Counted from the stretch's first letter, positions 1 to 9,046 are shown. The stretch: DNA of 64,000 nucleotides from Brevibacterium yomogidense (GCF_900163715.1 NZ_FWFF01000019.1:62001-126000); one strand, 5' to 3'. Notes: generated from the sequence alone by a model not told the origin. Made by a program: numbers and translations.

Positions 1-1
1 C

Positions 2-337
2 CAGCACCTCAACGCGTTCGTCGTCACGATCGCGGGCGCACCCGTCATCGTGCCGTGGGGGCTGGCGCTCGCGCTGCTGCTCACGATCCTCGCGCTGTGG
101 CACGTGTCCGCGCTCTATCGCAGCACGATCGTCACGGTGGTGCTCGCCGCGGTCGTCTCCGCACTCGCGTTCGCCTTCGCCCAGCCGCAGCTGTGGCCCG
201 GTGAGGACCTCATCGTGACCGGATCGCTGCGATCCCTCGTGTGGCTGTTCGCGCCGATGGTGCTGGCGGCCGTCATCGTGTTCCTGGTCCCGTCGCGGGC
301 GGCGCAGAAGGCGGAGCAGAAGACGTCGCAGTCATAA
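2..337 (+). CDS. Small membrane protein, 5' end outside the window
   Basis: The reading frame is open from the first complete codon of the window and ends at TAA 335-337, so at least the start codon is missing. The visible 111 residues hold three or four hydrophobic segments and end in a short basic/polar tail rich in K, Q and S. An in-frame GTG at 50 exists, but the upstream residues are already hydrophobic and in frame, so 50 is probably not the start. The neighbours (VanW-like protein, GNAT, ferredoxin, dapC) suggest the counterpart of the small membrane protein that follows mshB in many actinobacteria (Rv1171-like). That identity is inference from context. No catalytic motif is visible. 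Confidence 0.55.
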   Translation, partial: QHLNAFVVTIAGAPVIVPWGLALALLLTILALWHVSALYRSTIVTVVLAAVVSALAFAFAQPQLWPGEDLIVTGSLRSLVWLFAPMVLAAVIVFLVPSRAAQKAEQKTSQS

Positions 338-457
338 CCTTCGCGTTGCATTGTGGGTGCGGACTGTGGTCGGGAGCCGGTGGTGTCCGTAGCCTGTAGT
401 ACATTTCCTCGTGATCCTGGACGGACCTGATTCCGTCGTACCACCGGGAAGGGCTGG

Positions 458-2182
458 GTGCGTCGTATGGCAGAAGTGAGCACGAAGGACCGGAAGAAGC
501 CGTGGACACTCATCATCGTGTCCGCGGTCGTCTTCGTGCTCGCAGCGGCCTACGTCGTGGTCGCCGCGATCCAGTCCACATCGACCCCGTCCGGGGCGAC
601 CTCGATGGGGGTCGACATCGGCGGGATGTCCCGTGAGGATGCCGCGGCGACACTGACCGATGGCGTCGGGGATCGGCTCGCGGAGCCCGTCGGCGTGGTC
701 GCCGGGGAATCGACCGCGGAGTTCGACCCGGAGGACGCCGGACTGGGCGTCGACATCGAGGCGACGGTCGATTCGGCCGTCGGCTTCTCCCTGGACCCCC
801 GTGTCATGTGGCACCGGGCGTTCGGCGAGGAGGACATCGATCCGGTCCTCACGATCGAGGATGCGGCACTCGCCCCCATCGTCGAGGAGACCGCGGCGGA
901 TCTGTCGCAGAAGCCCGTCGACGCGCAGCTCGGATACGACGAAGACGGTGCCGCCGTCGTGACGGAGGGCGAGAACGGCACCGTCGTGGAAGCCAGCGTG
1001 CTGCGGTCCGCGATCGAGGACCAGTGGCTGCGCAGCGACGACGGCGTGATCGTCGATCCTGCGGACAAGGAGCCGCGCATCACGACCGATGACGCGAAGC
1101 AGGTGCGCACCGACCTCGCGGAGCCCGCGGTGTCGGACGACGTCACCGTGAGCGCTGAGGAGCCGGAGGGCGATACCCACGACCTCACGGTGTCCCCGGA
1201 GACGATCGCTCAGACGCTCACATTCGACGGTGAGGACGGCACTCTGCGGCCGGTCTTCGACGGTGAGGCCCTGCGTGAGGCGGTCTTCGACGAGAACCCG
1301 GACGTGGGGGCCTCCCCGAAGGACGCGAGCTTCGAGGTGGACGGTGATGACCTGACGGTCGTCCCCGCGGAATCCGGGCTGAGCGTCGATGAGGAGGAGT
1401 TCGTCGACGTCATCACCACGGCGATGACGGAGGAGACGGCTGAGGACCGCACGGGCTCGATCGACATGGAGGAGGTCGAACCGGAGTTCACGACCGAGGA
1501 TGCGGAGGACGCGGACTTCTCCGACACGGTGTCGGACTTCTCCACGTCGTACTCGTCGGAGCCTGCGAGGGACACGAACCTGCGGGTCTCCACAGAGGCG
1601 GTGAGCGGCACCGTGGTGCTGCCGGGAGAGCAGTTCTCCCTCAACGAGACACTGGGGCAGCGCACCGCCGCGAACGGGTACGAGCAGGCGGGCGTCATCT
1701 CCGAGGGGCAGATGACGAAGGACTTCGGCGGTGGGATCTCACAGGTGTCGACCACCCTGTTCAACGCGGCGTTCTTCGCGGGCTTCGACCTCGATGAGCA
1801 TCAGGCGCACTCCCGGTACATCGACCGCTACCCGGAGGGTCGGGAGACGACGCTCGACTGGTCCTCGATCGACCTGAAGTTCACCAATAACTCGGACACT
1901 CCGGTGATCCTCGACATGGGCCTGTCCGACGGCGAGGTCCACGCCCGCGTGCTCGGCGAGAAGACGGTGGATGTCGAAGCAGATGCCTCCGGACGCTTCG
2001 CCCAGACCTCGCCCGGCACCGTGCGGGAATCGGGATCCGACTGCACCCCGCAGTCGCCGAAGCCGGGCTGGTCGATCACCATCTATCGGACGATCAAGGA
2101 CGCCGCCAGCGGGTCCGTCGTCTCCGAGGACGACTTCACGACGACGTATCGGCCCGTCAACCGGGTGATCTGCGAGGGCTGA
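458..2182 (+). CDS. VanW family / peptidoglycan-binding-4 domain membrane-anchored protein
   Basis: This 574-residue protein has a short basic cytoplasmic N-terminus, one membrane segment at about residues 16-38, and a long acidic extracellular part. Residues about 48-70 (SMGVDIGGMSREDAAATL) match the start of a peptidoglycan-binding type 4 domain, and a second similar segment follows. The VanW domain lies at about residues 360-510 with the signature GGGISQVSTTLFNAAF. VanW-domain proteins are cell-envelope proteins of unresolved biochemical role; the vancomycin link is historical and no resistance is implied. GTG 458 has a GGGAAGGG-like ribosome binding site just upstream; ATG 467, three codons in, is the alternative. 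No other vancomycin-resistance gene is nearby. Confidence 0.85.
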   Translation: MRRMAEVSTKDRKKPWTLIIVSAVVFVLAAAYVVVAAIQSTSTPSGATSMGVDIGGMSREDAAATLTDGVGDRLAEPVGVVAGESTAEFDPEDAGLGVDIEATVDSAVGFSLDPRVMWHRAFGEEDIDPVLTIEDAALAPIVEETAADLSQKPVDAQLGYDEDGAAVVTEGENGTVVEASVLRSAIEDQWLRSDDGVIVDPADKEPRITTDDAKQVRTDLAEPAVSDDVTVSAEEPEGDTHDLTVSPETIAQTLTFDGEDGTLRPVFDGEALREAVFDENPDVGASPKDASFEVDGDDLTVVPAESGLSVDEEEFVDVITTAMTEETAEDRTGSIDMEEVEPEFTTEDAEDADFSDTVSDFSTSYSSEPARDTNLRVSTEAVSGTVVLPGEQFSLNETLGQRTAANGYEQAGVISEGQMTKDFGGGISQVSTTLFNAAFFAGFDLDEHQAHSRYIDRYPEGRETTLDWSSIDLKFTNNSDTPVILDMGLSDGEVHARVLGEKTVDVEADASGRFAQTSPGTVRESGSDCTPQSPKPGWSITIYRTIKDAASGSVVSEDDFTTTYRPVNRVICEG

Positions 2183-2184
2183 GC

Positions 2185-3234
2185 TCAGCGGCGGGCGAAC
2201 CAGGCGCGCTGCGCGACTGCCGCCCCCAGCGATTCGAAGAGTGCGATGGAGGCGGTGTTGTCCGACTCGACCTCCGCCAGGAACGATCGCACTCCACGAC
2301 CGGCCGCCGTCGCGATGGCGGCGCGGACGATCGCGCGACCGGCACCTCGGCGGCGGAGCGCGGGCTGCGTGACGAGGTTCGTCACGACGGCCCAGCGGCT
2401 GACCTCGACGAGCCGGCAGGCGCTCACGGGGGAGCGGGAGCCGTCGGGGTGGTGCGCCCAGGCCGTGAGGAACTGCACCTGCTCGGCGGAGGTCAGCAGG
2501 CGGCGGAACGCCTCGTGTCCCTCATGGTCAGCGGGGTAGCCGAGTGCGGCGAGATAGTCCGCTGACGGTGAGTCCGAGACCTCGATGGTGAGGCCCGGCA
2601 GAGCGGCGTCGGCGGCCCGCGTGGCGCCGGCCGCGGCCTCGCGCGTCGCTCCGGCGAGCAGGAGGGTCGGCGGCATGGCCTCGTAGCCGCGCTCCCGCAG
2701 CAGCGGCCCCAGTTCTGCGCACGCGGGAGTCAGCGCGGAGGAGGCGTCGGCCGAATAGATCTGGACCATGGGGCGGGCGTCGCGCGACGTGTACCAGTTC
2801 TCCACGGCGTCCAGGGCCTGCGCGGCGGGCATCCCCGGATCGTCCAGCGGCAGCGTCGAGTTCGCCCTCTTCGACGGGGCCGCGGGCTCGGAGCGCAGCA
2901 GCCAGCCGGTCTGCACGAAGTCCGTGGCCCCCTCGGCTTCCGCACGGACGTTGTCGCTGTGCAGCCACGTGCTCTCCGGCGGCAACCATGCGGCCGCGGA
3001 GATCCGGCGGAGGTCCACCGCGGACACGACCTCGTGGGGCAGACCGGTGCGCACGGGCGCAGGCGGGACCTCGTGCGCCAGCAGGATCGCGTCCCGCTGG
3101 ACCACCGTGGAGCCGCGCTTCGTCCGCACCGTGACGGTGTCGTCCGTCACATCCTCGACGGTCCCCAGTGCATCCGTCGCGCTCTCGCCGTCGCGATACC
3201 GGAGGACGACGCGGATACCGGGGCGCAGCTGCAT
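2185..3234 (-). CDS. GNAT family N-acetyltransferase with N-terminal Tudor/SH3-like domain
   Basis: The protein has 349 residues. The first about 60 form a small beta-rich module (GIRVVLRYRDGE... TVTVRTKRGSTVV) like that of Rv0428c-type acetyltransferases. The C-terminal about 120 residues form the acetyl-CoA-binding GNAT fold: a motif A region LRRRGAGRAIVRAAIATA followed by the closing segment NTASIALFESLGA. Substrate unknown. It is transcribed away from the ferredoxin gene. A possible -10 box (TAGAGT, reverse strand, 3294-3289) lies about 50 nt before the ATG, and AGAGG serves as ribosome binding site. It ends 2 nt past the VanW-like gene's stop codon, so the two genes converge with no room for a separate terminator. 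Confidence 0.85.
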   Translation of the reverse strand: MQLRPGIRVVLRYRDGESATDALGTVEDVTDDTVTVRTKRGSTVVQRDAILLAHEVPPAPVRTGLPHEVVSAVDLRRISAAAWLPPESTWLHSDNVRAEAEGATDFVQTGWLLRSEPAAPSKRANSTLPLDDPGMPAAQALDAVENWYTSRDARPMVQIYSADASSALTPACAELGPLLRERGYEAMPPTLLLAGATREAAAGATRAADAALPGLTIEVSDSPSADYLAALGYPADHEGHEAFRRLLTSAEQVQFLTAWAHHPDGSRSPVSACRLVEVSRWAVVTNLVTQPALRRRGAGRAIVRAAIATAAGRGVRSFLAEVESDNTASIALFESLGAAVAQRAWFARR

Positions 3235-3345
3235 GTGTGACCTCTGCTTCGTTCGGGCGGTCGGGGCGACCGGGGGCGGGACCTTCCCACTCTAAGGGGA
3301 GTACCCTGGAGGCGGAGTTGATCCTCAGCCCTAGGAGAAATGACA

Positions 3346-3669
3346 GTGACGTACGTCATCGCGCAGCCGTGTGTGGACCTCAAGGACAAGGCGTGCATTG
3401 ACGAATGCCCGGTGGACTGCATCTATGAGGGCGAACGCAGCCTCTACATCCACCCGGACGAATGTGTGGACTGCGGCGCGTGCGAACCGGTCTGCCCGGT
3501 CGAAGCGATCTACTACGAGGACGATGTCCCCGAGGAATGGGCGGAGTACTACAACGCCAACGTCGACTTCTTCGACGACCTCGGCTCGCCGGGCGGTGCC
3601 GCGAAGCTCGGCAACACCGGCACGGACCACCCGCTGATCGCCGCGCTGCCCCCGCAGTCGCACGACTGA
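3346..3669 (+). CDS. fdxA: 7Fe ferredoxin ([3Fe-4S][4Fe-4S])
   Basis: A small soluble electron carrier. Numbering from GTG 3346, the cysteines are C9, C17, C21, C25, C40, C43, C46 and C50. By comparison with mycobacterial 7Fe ferredoxins, C9, C17 and C50 hold the [3Fe-4S] cluster and C21, C40, C43 and C46 the [4Fe-4S] cluster. The start at GTG 3346 is preferred over ATG 3340 because AGGAG at 3333-3337 is 8 nt from the GTG but only 2 nt from the ATG, and because family members begin MTYVI. dapC follows 10 nt later, the conserved actinobacterial fdx-dapC arrangement. The electron donor and acceptor cannot be inferred from the sequence. Confidence 0.95.
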   Translation: MTYVIAQPCVDLKDKACIDECPVDCIYEGERSLYIHPDECVDCGACEPVCPVEAIYYEDDVPEEWAEYYNANVDFFDDLGSPGGAAKLGNTGTDHPLIAALPPQSHD

Positions 3670-3679
3670 GCCCGCAGAC

Positions 3680-4813
3680 ATGACCGCTGACTTCGGCTCA
3701 TTCGGCCTTGCCCTGCCCGGTTACCCGTGGGACAGCCTCACGCCCTACCGGGAGACCGCTGCCACGCACCCCGGCGGCGTCTGCGATCTGTCGATCGGGA
3801 CGCCGGTGGATCCCACCCCGGAGGTCGTGCGTCGAGCACTCGCCGATGCCGCTGACTGGCCCGGGTACCCGACCACCGTCGGCACCGATGCGCTGCGTGA
3901 GTCGATCGCCTCGTGGTACCTCCGCGTGTTCGCCGCGACCGTGGACCCGGCCACCGAGGTCCTGCCGCTGGTCGGGTCGAAGGAGGCCGTCGCCTGGCTG
4001 CCCACCCTGCTGGGCCTGCGCGGTCTCGGACTGGCGGTGGCGCATCCCGCTGCCGCCTACCCGACGTACGCGATGGGTGCGACGCTCGCCCAGGTCGACT
4101 CCCGGGTGCTCGATGTCGATGATGTCCTGGCAGGCGCCTCGCTGGACGGCGTGGGCCTGCTCTGGATCAATTCGCCCGGCAATCCGACCGGCAGGGTGCT
4201 CGATGCGGACACGCTGCGAGCGGTCGTGTCGATCGCGCGCGACGCGGGCGTGATCGTGGCCTCCGACGAGTGCTACGCCCGACTCGGATGGGAGGGCGCG
4301 GACACCGCCCCCGGCATCCTCGATCCCCGTGTCGTCGGCGACGATCACACCGGTGTGCTCTCCGTGTACTCGCTGTCCAAGCAGTCGAACCTCGCGGGGT
4401 ACCGTGCGGCGTTCCTCGCGGGCGACGCGGATCTGGTGGCGAACCTCACGACGTCCCGCAAGCATGCGGGGATGATCGTGCCCGGTCCCGTGCAGGCCGC
4501 GATGATCGCAGCGCTGGACGACGAGGACCACGTGGCGGCGCAGAAGGAGCTCTACCGCGCCCGGCGCGACGTGCTGCGTCCGGCGGTCGAGGCGTTCGGT
4601 GCCCGGATCGACCATTCGGAGGCCGGGCTCTACCTCTGGGTGACGCGCGATGAGGACTGCTGGGAGACGATCGGCGCACTGGCCGATCTGGGGATCATCG
4701 CGGGTCCCGGTGCCTTCTACGGCGATGCCGGCGCCCGTCACGTGCGGATCGCGCTCACAGCCTCGGACGAGGCGATCCAGGCGGCCGCAGCCCGGCTGTG
4801 CGACGCCGCCTGA
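3680..4813 (+). CDS. dapC: Succinyldiaminopimelate aminotransferase
   Basis: This fold-type I PLP enzyme (377 aa) is predicted to transfer the amino group from glutamate to N-succinyl-2-amino-6-ketopimelate in the succinylase branch of meso-DAP/lysine synthesis. Lys234 in VYSLSKQSN is the Schiff-base lysine; the NSPGNPTG asparagine motif and SDECYARLGW lie upstream of it as the family expects. It starts 10 nt after the ferredoxin stop codon, so the two are probably co-transcribed. dapD and dapE are 4 kb downstream, which supports this role over a generic aminotransferase. A second class I/II aminotransferase at 55836-57152 could overlap in function. Confidence 0.92.
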   Translation: MTADFGSFGLALPGYPWDSLTPYRETAATHPGGVCDLSIGTPVDPTPEVVRRALADAADWPGYPTTVGTDALRESIASWYLRVFAATVDPATEVLPLVGSKEAVAWLPTLLGLRGLGLAVAHPAAAYPTYAMGATLAQVDSRVLDVDDVLAGASLDGVGLLWINSPGNPTGRVLDADTLRAVVSIARDAGVIVASDECYARLGWEGADTAPGILDPRVVGDDHTGVLSVYSLSKQSNLAGYRAAFLAGDADLVANLTTSRKHAGMIVPGPVQAAMIAALDDEDHVAAQKELYRARRDVLRPAVEAFGARIDHSEAGLYLWVTRDEDCWETIGALADLGIIAGPGAFYGDAGARHVRIALTASDEAIQAAAARLCDAA

Positions 4814-4863
4814 GCGCGTTTTCAGCCCCCTCGCGGGCGTATTGTACATGGTGAGATAGGGAT

Positions 4864-4893
4864 TTCATCTGCCGTACACAGTTCGGCTAGTCT
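4864..4893 (+). promoter_or_regulatory. Candidate sigma70-type promoter of gltA
   Basis: A -35-like TTCATC (4864-4869) and a -10-like TAGTCT (4888-4893) are 18 nt apart, about 60 nt before the citrate synthase start, in the only non-coding gap upstream of that gene. The hexamers are moderate matches, so this is a tentative call. Confidence 0.35.
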
Positions 4894-4953
4894 GCATGGG
4901 ACTTTGAAAGCATTCACAGCCACCGCTGAACTCTGAAGACGAGAGGTGCCCGC

Positions 4954-6240
4954 ATGACGAAGGATGCAGTGCTTCGCACTGGCGACCACGAGCTGGAACT
5001 CGACCTCGTCGAATCCGCTGAGGGGAACGAGGGCCTCCGCATCGGCAACCTCCTCAAGGAGACCGGGCAGGTCACGTATGATCCGGGCTTCGCGAACACG
5101 GCTTCGCTGTCGTCGGCCATCACCTACATCGACGGTGACGAGGGAATCCTCCGCTACCGCGGGTACGACATCGCGGAGCTGACGGAGAAGTCCACGTTCG
5201 TCGAGGTGTCCTATCTGCTGATCTACGGTGAGCTGCCCACGCCGCAGCAGCTGGCGGAGTTCGACGGGCGTCTGCGCGAGCACACGCTCCTGCACGAAGA
5301 CATGCGCCGCTTCTTCCAGGCCTTCCCGTACGACGCGCATCCCATGCCGATGGTGTCGTCTGCGATCGCCGCGATGTCGACGTTCTACCAGGACAGCCTC
5401 TCGATCACCGATGAGGCGCAGATCGACATCTCCACCGCACGTCTGCTGGCGAAGATGCCGACGATCGCAGCGTTCGCCCACCGCCACGCGGAGGGTGTCC
5501 CGGTCGTGTTCCCGGACAACAACCTGGGGCTCGTGGAGAACTTCCTCCGCGTGAACTTCGGGTTCCCGTCCGAGAAGTACGAGGTCGATCCGCTCGCCCT
5601 CAAGGCGCTGGATCAGCTGTTCATCCTGCACGCGGACCACGAGCAGAACTGCTCGACGTCCACGGTCCGCCTGGTCGGTTCGTCGCAGGCGAACATGTAC
5701 CAGTCGATCTCCGCAGGGATCCACGCCCTCGCCGGTCCGCTGCACGGCGGCGCGAACTCCGCGGTGCTGGAGATGCTGGAGGAGATCCAGGCATCGGACG
5801 ACGGACCGAAGAAGTTCATGGAGCGGGTGAAGAACAAGGAGGACGGAGTCCGTCTCATGGGCTTCGGTCACCGCGTCTACAAGAACTACGACCCGCGTGC
5901 CACGATCATCAAGAAGACGGCCGACGAGGTGCTGGAGAAGCTGGGCGGCAACGACGAGATGCTGCAGCTGGCGAAGGACCTCGAGGAGATCGCGCTCGCG
6001 GACGACTACTTCGTCGAGCGCAAGCTCTACCCGAACGTCGACTTCTACACGGGCCTCATCTACAAGGCCCTGGGCTTCCCGACGAACATGTTCACCGTGC
6101 TGTTCGCCGTGGGCCGTCTGCCCGGCTGGATCGCGCAGTGGCGCGAGGGCGTGAAGGATGCGGAGACGAGGATCGGCCGCCCGCGCCAGATCTACACCGG
6201 TGCACCGCAGCGTCTCTACACCCCGGCAGAGGACCGCTGA
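4954..6240 (+). CDS. gltA: Citrate synthase (type II)
   Basis: It condenses oxaloacetate and acetyl-CoA to citrate, the first step of the TCA cycle. The 428-residue length is typical of hexameric type II enzymes. The catalytic triad is readable: His264 in GPLHGGANS, His306 in GFGHRVYKN and Asp363 in PNVDFYTG. The N-terminal region has the expected EGILRYRGYDI motif. ATG 4954 follows GAGAGG by about 8 nt. The gene has its own intergenic region and ends about 70 nt before a long hairpin terminator, so it is probably monocistronic. Kgd/OdhA, another TCA-cycle enzyme, is encoded at the far end of the window. Confidence 0.96.
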   Translation: MTKDAVLRTGDHELELDLVESAEGNEGLRIGNLLKETGQVTYDPGFANTASLSSAITYIDGDEGILRYRGYDIAELTEKSTFVEVSYLLIYGELPTPQQLAEFDGRLREHTLLHEDMRRFFQAFPYDAHPMPMVSSAIAAMSTFYQDSLSITDEAQIDISTARLLAKMPTIAAFAHRHAEGVPVVFPDNNLGLVENFLRVNFGFPSEKYEVDPLALKALDQLFILHADHEQNCSTSTVRLVGSSQANMYQSISAGIHALAGPLHGGANSAVLEMLEEIQASDDGPKKFMERVKNKEDGVRLMGFGHRVYKNYDPRATIIKKTADEVLEKLGGNDEMLQLAKDLEEIALADDYFVERKLYPNVDFYTGLIYKALGFPTNMFTVLFAVGRLPGWIAQWREGVKDAETRIGRPRQIYTGAPQRLYTPAEDR

Positions 6241-6310
6241 AGTGGAGGCCTCTTCGTCGCTGAGCCTCTGAGCCACCGAGCCTCTGAAACCTCACATGAG
6301 GCATCCCCTC

Positions 6311-6366
6311 GAGTGAGTGCAAACCGGCCCCTTCCATGCGTGGATGGGGCCGGTTTGCACTCACTC
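6311..6366. terminator. Long intergenic hairpin, terminator of gltA
   Basis: The arms at 6311-6336 and 6341-6366 pair over 26 positions with one mismatch around a 4-nt loop (TGCG). It lies between the convergent gltA and DUF418 genes and could stop transcription from both sides. No U-tract follows, as is common in high-GC actinobacteria. The stem is longer than an ordinary intrinsic terminator needs. Confidence 0.75.
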
Positions 6367-6440
6367 GTCGTCGTTGGGGGTGTTCAGTGGGCCGCCGGGA
6401 TGCGGCTGGGGTCGAGGCGCCGGGCCGACACGCCCTGACC

Positions 6441-6494
6441 CTCACCTCGGTCCCCTTCCTCACCTCGGTCCCCTGCCTCACCTCGGTGAGCACC
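6441..6494. repeat. Three tandem 18-bp repeats downstream of the DUF418 gene
   Basis: Units begin at 6441, 6459 and 6477, each starting CTCACCTCGGT; the third diverges in its last seven bases. They are non-coding and lie directly after the stop codon of the reverse-strand DUF418 gene. No function is evident. Confidence 0.8.
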
Positions 6495-6498
6495 GCCT

Positions 6499-7860
6499 TC
6501 ACCTCGCCGGGTCGTCCCTGCCGTAGGTGAGGCGGCGCAGCAGGACCTCGGCGGGGCCGCGCCTGTTCTGCGCGTCGAGAACGATGGCGAGCACGAGCGA
6601 CAGGATCCACACCGCGACCGCGATCGCGAACGCACCGGTCGTGCCGATGTGCTGCCCGAGCCCGAATCCCCATGCGGTCAGCAGCGGAGCGAAGACGACG
6701 GACTGCAGCAGGTAGAAGCTCAGCGAGCGGCGTCCGATGCCCGCGACGGCGCGTCCGATCACCCCGGGCGCAGAGCCGATCCGCAGGGCGAGCAGACCGA
6801 ACAGCGCCGCATAGCCGATGCCGCCTGCCACACCCGTGACCGCGTTCACTCCGCTGAAGGCCCACGCGATCATCTCCGGCAGCGGGAGGACTCCCGCAAA
6901 CACGAGCGCATCCGGCAGCGCGCCCACCGCACCGATGAGGATGCCCCACACCGCGATCCGCGCAAGTGTCCTTCTGTGGTCGGCGGGTGCCTCGAGCAGT
7001 CCGCGCCGAGCCGCGAGCCAGCCCAGCACGATCGCCAGCGGGAACGTGAGCATGAGCAGCGTGGCAGGTGTCGAGACGAGCCACATGCCACCCCGTGCCA
7101 GGGCCGCAAGGACATAGTTGGACTGACCGGAGAACGCATCTGTCAGCGATCCGCTCTGCGCCGCCATGGACGCTGTGATCTCGTCCTTCACCTCCGACGG
7201 CAGGAGAAGCATGAGCGCGGCCATCGCGCCTGCCAGCAGTGCGAACAGTGCGAGCAGACCCGCGAAGACCCACGACACGATCTTCAGCGTCCGATCGGTG
7301 CGCCTGAAGAAGATCCCGCCGAGCACCAGTCCCGCGAGCCCGTACGCGCCCAGCACGTCCCCGTTGAAGAGCAGCAGCGCGTGCACGAAGCCGAACACGA
7401 TCAGCCAGATGTGCCGGCGTACGAGCATCCGTCCGATCGACTGGTCCGGGGTCCCTCGCCCTGCACGCGACCGTGCGAACTGGACCATCCCGTAGCCGAA
7501 CAGGAACGCGAACATCGGATAGATCCGACCGTCCACGAAGATGAGCGACAGCGTCGCGAGCACCGTGTCGACCGGGCCGCCGTCGGTCGGGTGCGCAGAG
7601 GACAGCCCCGTCGGGTGGCCCCACAGGTGCCACGACACGTTCGCGATCGCGATGAGCAGCAGCATGAACCCGCGTGCGATGTCCGGCGCGAGCGCCCGCG
7701 GCAGCGGAGCGGACCCGGGCTGAGCTTCGGGGAGCTGGTGCGGGTGCTGATGCTGGTGCTGGTGCGGGTGCTGGGCCCGAGCCTGGGCGTGCGGGTGCTG
7801 TGCCTGACCCTCAGGGTTCCGGTGCGGGGGAGGAGGAATGGGCGGCGGGGCGGTGCTCAT
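6499..7860 (-). CDS. DUF418 domain-containing membrane protein (YeiB-like)
   Basis: This 453-residue integral membrane protein has about ten hydrophobic segments. The N-terminal motif RALAPDIARGFMLLLIAIAN and the C-terminal RRGPAEVLLRRLTYG are typical of DUF418/YeiB proteins, a family related to membrane acyltransferases and without an assigned reaction. Residues about 1-45 are a Pro/His/Gln-rich cytoplasmic tail (HQHQHQHPHQ) encoded by CAG/CAC-type repeats at about 7725-7795. Tandem or degenerate repeats lie on both sides, and a hairpin separates it from dapD, so it looks like an independent unit placed between gltA and dapD. Confidence 0.85.
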   Translation of the reverse strand: MSTAPPPIPPPPHRNPEGQAQHPHAQARAQHPHQHQHQHPHQLPEAQPGSAPLPRALAPDIARGFMLLLIAIANVSWHLWGHPTGLSSAHPTDGGPVDTVLATLSLIFVDGRIYPMFAFLFGYGMVQFARSRAGRGTPDQSIGRMLVRRHIWLIVFGFVHALLLFNGDVLGAYGLAGLVLGGIFFRRTDRTLKIVSWVFAGLLALFALLAGAMAALMLLLPSEVKDEITASMAAQSGSLTDAFSGQSNYVLAALARGGMWLVSTPATLLMLTFPLAIVLGWLAARRGLLEAPADHRRTLARIAVWGILIGAVGALPDALVFAGVLPLPEMIAWAFSGVNAVTGVAGGIGYAALFGLLALRIGSAPGVIGRAVAGIGRRSLSFYLLQSVVFAPLLTAWGFGLGQHIGTTGAFAIAVAVWILSLVLAIVLDAQNRRGPAEVLLRRLTYGRDDPAR

Positions 7861-7937
7861 GGCTCTCGCAGACGTATGGAGGATGCGGATGATGGGACAC
7901 GTCCGAGGACGTCGCTGCAGGAGGACCCCGGACAGAG

Positions 7938-7970
7938 GAGAAGGTGGGTCCGTGACGGACCCACCTTCTC
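7938..7970. terminator. Hairpin terminator of dapD
   Basis: The arms 7938-7952 and 7956-7970 form a perfect 15-bp stem with a 3-nt loop. It lies downstream of dapD (reverse strand) and just upstream of the DUF418 start, so it insulates the second gene from dapD transcription. Confidence 0.8.
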
Positions 7971-7976
7971 ATTCAC

Positions 7977-8088
7977 CGGTTGCCGACGAGCCTCACCCTC
8001 AACCCAGACTGAGCTGTCAACCCGGGCCGAGCCGTCAGCCCAGACTGAACACTCACCCCAGACCTAACCCTCACCCCAACCCGAACCC
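7977..8088. repeat. Degenerate pyrimidine-rich short repeats between dapD and its terminator
   Basis: The stretch repeats loosely the words CCCAGACTGA and CTCACCCCA/CAACCC five to six times. No open frame crosses it convincingly. It is the 3' untranslated region of dapD. Its composition is unlike the surrounding coding DNA. Confidence 0.55.
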
Positions 8089-9033
8089 TCAGTGCAGGTC
8101 GGGGTTGAGCTCGATGCCCTTGTCCGTGCGAGCGTGGGCTTCGACGCCGCCGCTGCGGCCGTTGCGGCGCAGCAGCACGCCGTTCGAACCGGACAGCTCG
8201 ATCGCCTTCACGACGCGGTCCTCGGCCACGATCGACACGGGGGTGCCGGCGGTGACGTAGAGGCCCGCCTCGACGATGCAGTTGTCGCCCAGGGAGATGC
8301 CGATGCCGGAGTTCGCCCCCAGCAGGGTCCCCGCGCCGACCGTGATCTTGAGCGCGTTGCCGCCGGACAGCGTGCCCATGATGGAGGCGCCGCCGCCCAC
8401 GTCCGTCCCGTCGCCCACGACGACGCCCTGCGAGATGCGTCCCTCGATCATCGCGCTGCCCAGCGTGCCCGCGTTGAAGTTCACGAAGCCCTCGTGCATC
8501 ACGACGGTGCCCTCGGCCAGGTGCGCACCCAGGCGCACGCGGTCCGCGTCGCCGATCCGCACACCGGACGGCACGACGAAGTCGGTCATGCGGGGGAACT
8601 TGTCCACGCCGTACACGGCGACCTGACCGTACTTCGCGGTGAGCTTCGCCCGCACGAGGTCGAAGCCCTCGACCGCGCACGCACCGGCGGACGTCCAGAC
8701 CACGTTGTTGAGCGAGCCGAACAGGCCGTCGAGGTTCTGCGTGTTCGGCGCGACCAGGCGGTGCGAGAGCGCGTGGAGGCGCAGGTAGCCGTCAGCGGCA
8801 TCCGCCGGCGGGACGTCCAGGTCGATGACCGTCGTGACGACGTCCGCGGTGGTCCCGCGCAGGTCATCGGCACCGGCGAGCGATTCTAAGACGGCGGAGT
8901 CGAACGCGGCCTTCGCCGCCGCCTCGGCGTCGTCCGGGGTGTCCCGGAGGACGGGGGCGGGGTACCAGACGGAGAGGACGGTGCTGTCGTGTGCTGTGCG
9001 CAGGCCCACGCCTGCTGCGAATCGTGCTGTCAT
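8089..9033 (-). CDS. dapD: 2,3,4,5-tetrahydropyridine-2,6-dicarboxylate N-succinyltransferase
   Basis: It transfers a succinyl group from succinyl-CoA to tetrahydrodipicolinate, opening the succinylase branch to meso-DAP. At 314 aa it has the actinobacterial length. The C-terminal half is a left-handed beta-helix of hexapeptide repeats ([59 protein letters not shown]), the hallmark of trimeric acyltransferases. The ATG at 9033 is 7 nt from a TAGGCT box, so the mRNA is predicted to be leaderless. It is divergent from dapE, whose promoter mirrors its own, which suggests the two genes are controlled together. Confidence 0.95.
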   Translation of the reverse strand: MTARFAAGVGLRTAHDSTVLSVWYPAPVLRDTPDDAEAAAKAAFDSAVLESLAGADDLRGTTADVVTTVIDLDVPPADAADGYLRLHALSHRLVAPNTQNLDGLFGSLNNVVWTSAGACAVEGFDLVRAKLTAKYGQVAVYGVDKFPRMTDFVVPSGVRIGDADRVRLGAHLAEGTVVMHEGFVNFNAGTLGSAMIEGRISQGVVVGDGTDVGGGASIMGTLSGGNALKITVGAGTLLGANSGIGISLGDNCIVEAGLYVTAGTPVSIVAEDRVVKAIELSGSNGVLLRRNGRSGGVEAHARTDKGIELNPDLH

Positions 9034-9040
9034 GAGGCCC

Positions 9041-9046
9041 AGCCTA
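9041..9046 (-). promoter_or_regulatory. -10 box of leaderless dapD promoter
   Basis: TAGGCT on the reverse strand ends 7 nt before the dapD ATG, placing the predicted transcription start at or next to the A of the start codon. It is one arm of an 8-bp inverted repeat (9041-9048 with 9064-9071). Confidence 0.7.

Noticed and set aside
458..2182. Vancomycin resistance function for the VanW-like gene
   Set aside because: No vanHAX, vanS or vanR genes are present; VanW domains are common in susceptible actinobacteria.
3340..3345. ATG 3340 as the ferredoxin start
   Set aside because: AGGAG is only 2 nt away, while GTG 3346 has 8-nt spacing and fits the family N-terminus.
6311..6366. Possible recombinase attachment site or IS end at the long inverted repeat
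   Set aside because: No transposase or integrase is nearby and no target duplication is visible; the place between convergent genes fits a terminator.
6649..8067. 472-codon forward frame opposite the DUF418 gene
   Set aside because: Low-complexity Arg/Glu/His/Gln text typical of an antisense shadow; no domain is visible.
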